Shown: positions 5,940-10,961 of the stretch, one piece after another | Layout of the letters: each line of letters starts with the position of its first letter | Position numbering within the stretch: the stretch's first letter is position 1 | NCBI GenBank assembly: GCA_030740135.1 | Contig: JASLXW010000090.1 | Coordinates: forward strand, 1-10,961 | DNA from: Nitrospinota bacterium | GTDB lineage: Bacteria > UBA8248 > JACPRG01 | Direction: 5' to 3' | Length of the DNA stretch: 10,961 bases | The notes under the pieces: model-generated | Databases searched by the model: none | Seen by the model: only the letters and a program-made list of their open reading frames with translations | What the model was told of the DNA's origin: nothing | Position numbers and translations under genes: made by a program

Positions 5940-7118
5940 TTACGCCTCCTCGGCGAACTGGAACCGCTTGTCCGCCCCGACGCATTCCGCCTCGGGGAGC
6001 CCCAGCTCCTTGCGGACGATGTTCGTTCCCCGAACGATGGAGACCATCTTGAAGTAGGAGACCCGGCGGGTGAGCCCCTCGCGGCCGAAGCCGCAATCGG
6101 AGGAGATGACCAGCCGCTCCGCCGGGATGTGCTCCAGGGCCTTCCGGATGAGGCCCGCCACGTCCTCGGGCCGCTCGACCTGGAGGTTCCGGTGGTCCAC
6201 GACGCCGACGGCGACCTTCTTGTCCGTGATATGCCGCCCGATGGCGGCGAAGTCCATCCCCCCGGTGCTGCACGTCTCGAAGGTGATCACGTCCACGTCG
6301 ACCTGATTCAGGTGTTCCAGCGCGGGCTCGTAGGACTGGGGCTCGGCGAAGAGCCTCTGTTGGCCGGGATTGCCCCAGCACGTGTGGCACCAGACCTCCG
6401 TCTTCCCCCGCAGTCCCTTTACCGTCCGGTTGAATACGTCCACGAAAAAGTCCGCGTCGAGCGCCTCGACGTCGTGGTGCCGCCGGATGGCCATGAGGTG
6501 GATGTTCGGCTCCTCCATCTGAATGACGGCCGCGCCCGCGTCGGCCAGGGCGTTCAGCTCCTCGTTGAACACGTCGCTCACGGCCTCGATCAGCCCCCGC
6601 CGGGTCTTGTAATGGTCGTTGCCCACGGAGCCGGCGACCAGCTCGGGCGTGATGGTCCCGAACTTGACGGGCCTGGAGGTCATCTGCTGGGCGGTCTTCC
6701 AGATGGGCGTGTAATCGAGTTTTCCACGGGTGATTTCGCCGACCGCGCGGGGCATGAGGCGGGACTCCATGATCTCGAAGACGATGTCCCCTCGGCCCGC
6801 GCCCTGGTAGCCTTTGGCGACCTTGTAAGGGTCGTAGCCCTCCATTCCACCGAGCCGCCGGGCGGCATAGGAGAACCAGGACATCCCCCCCACGTCGGGG
6901 TCGAACCGGCAATCGCCGTCCGTGACGACGTCCAGGCCCGCGCGCTCTTGGTCCCGGATGTAGGAGGAGACGGCATCGAAATATTGCTCGCGGAACCGGA
7001 CATCGGACATGGCCTCGCGGAAGCCCCGGTCACCGAGGGAGGCCGTGTACCAGTGCGGCCGGGGGAGAGATCCCGTGATGGTGGTGGGCAGCATCTTGTC
7101 TTTCGTCGCGACGAGCAT
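5940..7118 (-). CDS. MetE-core-type zinc-dependent methyltransferase (UROD/MetE-like)
   Basis: A 392-residue protein matching the C-terminal catalytic barrel of cobalamin-independent methionine synthase, about half the length of full MetE (~750 aa). It opens with TTITGSLPRP (12-21), then VVTDGDCRF (64-72), VKFGTITPELVAG (151-163) and IQMEEPNIH (199-207). All four zinc ligands of MetE appear in order: H245 and C247 (WCHTCWGN), E281 (FETC) and C342 (SSDCGFGREG). This predicts zinc-activated thiol methylation or alkyl transfer. Without the N-terminal folate half, the methyl donor may be a methylcorrinoid protein, as proposed for archaeal short MetE, or another alkyl donor; epoxyalkane:CoM transferases share the fold. 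The ATG is supported by AAGGAG (7131-7126) 7 nt upstream. No corrinoid protein or other met gene lies in the window, so the acceptor (homocysteine or another thiol) is unproven. Confidence 0.85.
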   Translation of the reverse strand: MLVATKDKMLPTTITGSLPRPHWYTASLGDRGFREAMSDVRFREQYFDAVSSYIRDQERAGLDVVTDGDCRFDPDVGGMSWFSYAARRLGGMEGYDPYKVAKGYQGAGRGDIVFEIMESRLMPRAVGEITRGKLDYTPIWKTAQQMTSRPVKFGTITPELVAGSVGNDHYKTRRGLIEAVSDVFNEELNALADAGAAVIQMEEPNIHLMAIRRHHDVEALDADFFVDVFNRTVKGLRGKTEVWCHTCWGNPGQQRLFAEPQSYEPALEHLNQVDVDVITFETCSTGGMDFAAIGRHITDKKVAVGVVDHRNLQVERPEDVAGLIRKALEHIPAERLVISSDCGFGREGLTRRVSYFKMVSIVRGTNIVRKELGLPEAECVGADKRFQFAEEA

Positions 7119-7133
7119 TCAACGTCTCCTTCC

Positions 7134-7148
7134 CCCCGCCGAACGGGG
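7134..7148 (-). promoter_or_regulatory. hairpin directly before the MetE-like ribosome-binding site
   Basis: On the minus strand CCCCG, TTCGG loop, CGGGG forms a perfect 5-bp stem ending 2 nt before AAGGAG. It may affect ribosome access. I see no SAM or cobalamin riboswitch landmarks in the ~130-nt leader. Confidence 0.3.
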
Positions 7149-7257
7149 ATCTCGATCAGGTCCGGTCTGGGGTGTGTGGGTCGATGGGAAACCGGCCGCC
7201 CCCGATCCGGACATTCAACGGACGGACCGCGCGAAGCGTTTGCTCATGGATTCCGCG

Positions 7258-7287
7258 AGCCTAGCCAATCGTCGGGAAGGCTGTCAA
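7258..7287 (-). promoter_or_regulatory. sigma70-like promoter for the MetE-like gene
   Basis: Read on the minus strand: a consensus -35 TTGACA (7287-7282), an 18-nt spacer and a -10 TAGGCT (7263-7258). It lies in the 236-nt gap behind the TPR gene and would give a leader of about 130 nt. This suggests the methyltransferase is transcribed separately from the TPR gene. Confidence 0.5.
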
Positions 7288-7354
7288 GACACCTTCCGTT
7301 TGAAGCGCCGGATGCCCGGAGAAGAATTGCGGCGGCCGGAGCGCCCGTCTTTCA

Positions 7355-8724
7355 TCAATACGGACACGACAGCCGGGGATGCAACCGAATGAACCGCTTG
7401 ACGCTTCGGTCGAAACGCCTCTCGCGTTTCTTCAGGCCCTGCCTGCGGGCGAGGGTCCGGCCGTCACACCAGCTTTCCAACGCCTCCGCCGGCTGGCCGA
7501 GCTTGACGTGGATCGCGCCCAGACTGTTCAAGGCGTCGGCCATGCCCGCCCAATCGCGGCGTCGGGACCTGATCGCGTACGCCCTCCCCGCCGCCTCGAG
7601 GGCCTTGGAGAAACGGTCCATCCGAAAATAGTCGGCCGAAAGATGGTTCAGCGTGTCCGCCTCCGCGGCGCCGTCCGTCCGGTCCCGGGAAATTCGAAGC
7701 GCCTTCCGGTAGGTCTCGATGGCCTTGGGGTAGCGCCTGGACCGGACCCACACGTCGGCGAGGCGGTTGAAGGTTTTCGTTTCGTTGCGCGAATCGCCCA
7801 AGCGGCGGAGAAGGGCGAGGGACTCCCGGTAACGCCGGAGGGACTCATCGAACCGTTCCGCCTTTGCGTGAAGGTCGGCCAGCCGGCCGAGGGTTTCGGC
7901 CGCCGCCGCCTCCATGCCGGTGCGACGGAAGACGGCGAGAGACGCCTCGAGCCGGGCCATGGCTTCACCGGCGCGGTTCAGTTTTTCCAAAACCCGCGCG
8001 ATATCACCCAGCGTCCTCGCCGCCCGGGCCTCGTTCCCCAGGCGCCGATCGATCCCCAGCGACTCCCGATAAATCCGGAGGGACTCATCGAGCGGAGACG
8101 AACCGGGCCGGGTCGCGCCCCGACGTTCCCGCACTTGGGCAAGGCGCCTGAGGGCCGCCGCGACTTCGCCCTCGCCCCCCCCTCCCCCCCGGGCCCGGAG
8201 AAGGGACAAGGCGCGCGTCAGACTTTCAGCGGCCTCTTTCAACCGCCCGGCCTCCATTTGAACAATCCCGAGCCAGCCCCACGCCTCCGCGAAATCCGCG
8301 TCCAGCTTTACTGTGCGCTTCAACCGCCCTGTCGCCTCCGCAAGCCGGCCGCGCCGCCGCTCGGCCAAGCCGTCGCCGAAACGGGTCAGGGTCTCGATGG
8401 ACTTCGCAAAGGGTTCGTGAAGCTGGGCCCGCTCCCGATCGCTCAACGACAAAGGGGAAGATTCAATCTCGGCGGTCGAGCCGTCTTTCATGACGATCCG
8501 TTTCCCCAGGGCTTCGATGAGGGTGTCCACCACCCGGTCCAACGTTGAGAAAAGGGCTTCGCGGGTTGAGATCGACGTCCGGAACCGGGTCTGCTGAATT
8601 TGAAAGCCGCTGGGAAGGTCAACAAACCGGTAGTCCAGCTGCACCTCGCATCCGCCCGGGGCGCGCGAATCAGACTGAACAGCGGAATCAAAACGGCCGC
8701 GAGGAAAACGAAGCGCCGAAGCAT
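7355..8724 (-). CDS. exported TPR-repeat protein, probably frameshifted near the N-terminus
   Basis: The main frame (open from 8824 to the TGA at 7355-7357) encodes about seven TPR units of ~40 residues, e.g. DESLRRYRESLALLRRLGD, KAIETYRKALRISRDR and AEALESWCDGRTLARRQG, for protein-protein contacts. Before them, VQLDYRFVDLPSGFQ and a helix ending DTLIEALGKRI resemble the second half of a TolB/FlgO/CsgG-like domain; the first half is not seen. The main frame has no good start or export signal. The overlapping frame has ATG 8724 followed by a clear signal peptide (MLRRFVFLAAVLIPLFSL). Adding one C to the CCCC run (plus-strand GGGG, 8658-8661) would join the two as IRAPPGGCEVQLDY. I therefore infer one gene with a 1-nt loss: a real mutation, an assembly error or programmed frameshifting. 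A tract of 7 and 8 Gs lies inside the coding region. The role is unknown. Confidence 0.6.
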
Positions 8725-8835
8725 GACCGCCTGTCCCCCAAGGAGGAATGATCCCGTCCGCATGACGGGCGGTAGATGACTCACGTCCCCGCAGATTCCG
8801 TTGTGTTCCATGCCGGGTTCCCATAGAATCGATCC

Positions 8836-8864
8836 ATTAAGTCAGACAGCGGGGATCGGGTCAA
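8836..8864 (-). promoter_or_regulatory. possible promoter for the TPR gene
   Basis: On the minus strand: TTGACC (8864-8859), a 17-nt spacer and CTTAAT (8841-8836). The -35 is good (5 of 6) and the -10 weak (4 of 6). A perfect 6-bp hairpin (8753-8758 with 8764-8769, CCCGTC/GACGGG) lies in the presumed leader. Confidence 0.3.
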
Positions 8865-8901
8865 GGCATCCGAATCGGGGGCTCTGATTCCCCGACATCC
8901 A

Positions 8902-8927
8902 CCCCTTCCCCCCCTCTCTCCCCCTCC
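8902..8927. repeat. polypyrimidine tract before the molybdenum hydroxylase gene
   Basis: Twenty-six consecutive C/T bases, mostly C, on the plus strand 25 nt before the ATG, in the 128-nt space between the divergent genes. Next to it TCGGGG (8875-8880) and CCCCGA (8890-8895) form a perfect 6-bp inverted repeat with a 9-nt loop. It might be an unstructured leader, a regulator site or simply a biased tract. Confidence 0.4.
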
Positions 8928-8952
8928 GCGCACCGCCGGGAAGGACGAGGAA

Positions 8953-10961
8953 ATGGCTTTGGGTGAATCCCGGGATTCCTGGAAGATGGCGGGGCAGGCG
9001 GTCTCCCGGCCGGACGCCGTTGAGAAGGCCGTTGGCGGAACGCTCTTCGCGGACGACTTCAATCTGCCGGGCTGCCTCATCGGCAAGGTCGTGCGCGCCG
9101 GCGTCGCATCGGCCCGGATCCGGAAAATCGACGTGCAAGCGGCCCGGCGGATCTCCGGCGTCCGCGCCGTCCTGACCGCCGAAGACATCCCCGGCGCCAA
9201 CCACACTCACGGCGAGGAATTTCCGGTCTTGGCCGACGGAGTCGTCCGGTCGGCGGGAGACGCCGTGGCCCTGGTGGCCGCCGATCACGAAGCCGCCGCG
9301 CGGACCGCCGTGGACGCGCTGGGCGTCGAGCTCGACCCCCGGCCGGGCGTCTACGACCCCGAGGAGGCCCTGGCCGAGGACCCCGGCGCGGAAGTCGGCC
9401 GCCACACCCTGAGCCGGGGGGACGCCGATCGGGCCTTCGAGGAAGCGGACGTCGTCGTCGAGCACACCTACACAACGCGGCAGGCCGATCACTGCTTCAT
9501 CGAACCCGAGGCGGGCGTGGCCTGGATCGACTCGACCGGCGTCATCAACATCCGCTGGCCCACCCAGCTCATCGAGAACTACCGCGCCGTCGCGCGGGTC
9601 CTCGGCGTCCCGGCGGGCCGCGTCCGCATCCGGAGCCCGATGGTCGGGGGCGGGTTCGGCGGCAAGGAGCAACCCCTCGTGGCGGCGTGGCTGGCCCTGC
9701 TGGCCCAGGCCGCCCGGCGGCCCGTCCGCATGACCCTTTCCCGGGAGGACACCTTCCTCGGTGGCTCCAAGAAGCACCCCTTCGTCATGAAGTACCGAAC
9801 CGCCGCCAAAAGGGACGGAACCCTCACGGCGATGGACGTGGAAGTGTTGGCCGACGCCGGGGCCTACCGGACGAACACGGGCATCATCACGATGGGCGCG
9901 ATGGTCCTGGCCCAGGGTTCGTACAACGTCGACAACGTCCGGGTGGCCGTCCGCGGCGCGGTGACGAACCGGCCTTTCTCCGACGCCATGCGCGGGATCG
10001 GCTGCAACCAGATCACCTTAGCCGTCGAGGGCCAAGTCGAAGCCGTCGCCCGGGCGCTCGGAATGGACCCCATCGAGATCCGGCGGAAGAACTACCTTGG
10101 AAAGGGCGACCCCCTGCCCGTCGGCCAGGCGATCGAGAACCACGTAGACCTCGACCGCCTCACGCGCGAGGTCGAGAAGGCCCTGGGGGAGAAGACCCCG
10201 GCCCCGCCGGGCAAGCGTGTCGGCCGGGGATTCGCGGCCAACATGACAGGGTACGGACGGCCCTTCAGCCGCTCGGAAGGCTTTGTGGGGATGGACGTGG
10301 ACGGATCGGCCCTCATCCGCGTCGGCGTGTCGGACCTGGGCGCGGGGCAGACCTCCACCGCCGCCCAGCTCGTGGCCGAGACGCTCGGCCTCTCCCTGGA
10401 GAACGTCTCGGTCATCCACTCCGATTCCGGGACGACGCCCCTGGTCGGCTACACGGCTTCGAGCCGGCAGACGCTGATGTCCGGACGGGCGCTCCTGGAC
10501 GCGGCGGGGACCATCCGGCGCTCCCTCGTGGACGCCGCCTCGGACCTGCTCGAGGCCCCCGCAGGCGACCTGACGTTGGGCGAGGACTCGGTCCGCATGG
10601 CCTCGGCCCCGGACAAGAGGGTCTCGATCGCCGAGGCGGTCTCCCGCGCGCAGGCGAAGGGCCTGCCCATCGCGGCCACGGGCGCCTACAAGACCCCCGA
10701 TCTGAATTACGAGGGGGCGGACCGATTCGGCGGTTTCGCGGGCTGGACGGACTACACCTGGGGCGTCCACGCCGCCGAGGTCATGGTGGACGAGGCCACC
10801 GGCGAGGTCGAGCTGCTCAAGTTCGTCGCCTCCCACGACGTCGGCGCGGCCATCAACCCCACCAGCGTCGAGGGCCAGATCGAGGGCGGCGTGGTCCAGG
10901 GGCTGGGCTACGCGCTGACCGAAGAAATGGTCTGGGACGGGGCGCGTTTGGCCAATCCCTC
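8953..10961 (+). CDS. xanthine dehydrogenase/CO dehydrogenase-family molybdopterin large subunit (3'-partial)
   Basis: Catalytic large subunit of a molybdenum hydroxylase, open from 8953 to the window end: 669 codons without a stop, against a family length of about 750-790. The N-terminal aldehyde-oxidase/xanthine-dehydrogenase a/b hammerhead domain spans ~20-130 (EKAVGGTLFADDF, then GVRAVLTAEDIPGAN). Molybdopterin-binding motifs follow: FIEPEAGVAW (182-191), GGGFGGKE (232-239), AMRGIG with the conserved Arg347, DLGAGQTS (461-468) and GQIEGGVVQGLG (641-652). The final active-site Glu region lies beyond the window. The substrate (purine, aldehyde, N-heterocycle or CO) cannot be read; no CO-dehydrogenase Cys loop (VAYRCSFR) is visible. 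In the hammerhead domain the usual SP-HA-I motif reads AGVASARI. The ATG is preceded by AAGGA, 7 nt away. The FAD and 2Fe-2S partner subunits are not upstream, so they should lie downstream if present. It is divergent from the TPR gene. Confidence 0.9.
   Translation, partial: MALGESRDSWKMAGQAVSRPDAVEKAVGGTLFADDFNLPGCLIGKVVRAGVASARIRKIDVQAARRISGVRAVLTAEDIPGANHTHGEEFPVLADGVVRSAGDAVALVAADHEAAARTAVDALGVELDPRPGVYDPEEALAEDPGAEVGRHTLSRGDADRAFEEADVVVEHTYTTRQADHCFIEPEAGVAWIDSTGVINIRWPTQLIENYRAVARVLGVPAGRVRIRSPMVGGGFGGKEQPLVAAWLALLAQAARRPVRMTLSREDTFLGGSKKHPFVMKYRTAAKRDGTLTAMDVEVLADAGAYRTNTGIITMGAMVLAQGSYNVDNVRVAVRGAVTNRPFSDAMRGIGCNQITLAVEGQVEAVARALGMDPIEIRRKNYLGKGDPLPVGQAIENHVDLDRLTREVEKALGEKTPAPPGKRVGRGFAANMTGYGRPFSRSEGFVGMDVDGSALIRVGVSDLGAGQTSTAAQLVAETLGLSLENVSVIHSDSGTTPLVGYTASSRQTLMSGRALLDAAGTIRRSLVDAASDLLEAPAGDLTLGEDSVRMASAPDKRVSIAEAVSRAQAKGLPIAATGAYKTPDLNYEGADRFGGFAGWTDYTWGVHAAEVMVDEATGEVELLKFVASHDVGAAINPTSVEGQIEGGVVQGLGYALTEEMVWDGARLANP

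Noticed and set aside
7149..7250. SAM or cobalamin riboswitch in the MetE-like leader
   Set aside because: No B12-box or S-box landmarks are visible; only a small hairpin by the ribosome-binding site can be supported.
5925..7631. Long plus-strand open frame of 568 codons over the MetE-like gene
   Set aside because: The minus strand encodes a protein with all MetE zinc motifs and a good ribosome-binding site; the plus frame is an antisense product of GC-rich codons.
8488..8811. Separate small exported protein in the minus-strand signal-peptide frame
   Set aside because: After the signal peptide its translation becomes low-quality Arg/Ser/Trp-rich sequence, while the overlapping frame carries the conserved-looking domain; one frameshifted gene explains both better.
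8842..9777. Minus-strand open frame of 311 codons over the molybdenum hydroxylase
   Set aside because: The plus frame encodes a continuous family-typical protein; the antisense frame is a GC-bias shadow.

Overview
This is a GC-rich bacterial chromosomal window (well above 60% G+C by eye) with dense coding, TTG as well as ATG starts, and two gene-free spacers carrying a repeat. No rRNA, tRNA, phage, transposase or CRISPR array is visible. The gene content and the spacer motifs (AATCTGTG..AATCTGTGGAT and GCTCGGAATGACA) resemble those of uncultured soil or marine lineages such as Tectomicrobia, NC10, Rokubacteria or deltaproteobacterial groups. That placement is a weak inference; no marker gene is present to settle it.

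Layout, left to right. (1) 77-736 (+): a short regulator with a degenerate receiver-like domain and a Fis-type helix-turn-helix. (2) 782-3977 (+): an amino-sugar operon with its own promoter and a structured leader that contains a tiny leader ORF. It encodes an archaeal-style GlmU-like nucleotidyltransferase/left-handed beta-helix protein and, 4 nt later, GlmS. Together these supply glucosamine-6-phosphate and then UDP-GlcNAc for the cell envelope. (3) 3978-4396: a 419-nt spacer with a 17-bp tandem repeat, copy 1 of a ~183-bp repeat and a promoter. (4) 4397-5608 (+): a creatinase/prolidase-fold (M24) protein that has lost most metal ligands. (5) 5609-5939: a 331-nt spacer with copy 2 of the ~183-bp repeat, so the M24 gene sits between two direct repeats. 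(6) 5940-7118 (-): a stand-alone MetE-core-type zinc methyltransferase, convergent with the M24 gene, with a promoter and a hairpin in its leader. (7) 7355-8724 (-): an exported TPR protein whose signal peptide lies in a different frame from the TPR body, so it is probably frameshifted. (8) 8953 to the right edge (+): the molybdopterin-binding large subunit of a xanthine dehydrogenase/CO dehydrogenase-type oxidase, cut by the window end and divergent from the TPR gene.

Only the glm pair forms an obvious functional unit. A recurring theme is enzymes or domains whose signature residues are altered: the receiver Asp, the GlmU signature Arg, a GlmS motif Glu and the M24 metal ligands. The most promising points for follow-up are the leader of the glm operon, the repeat-flanked M24 gene and the frameshifted TPR gene. 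I found no convincing defence system or wholly new system.
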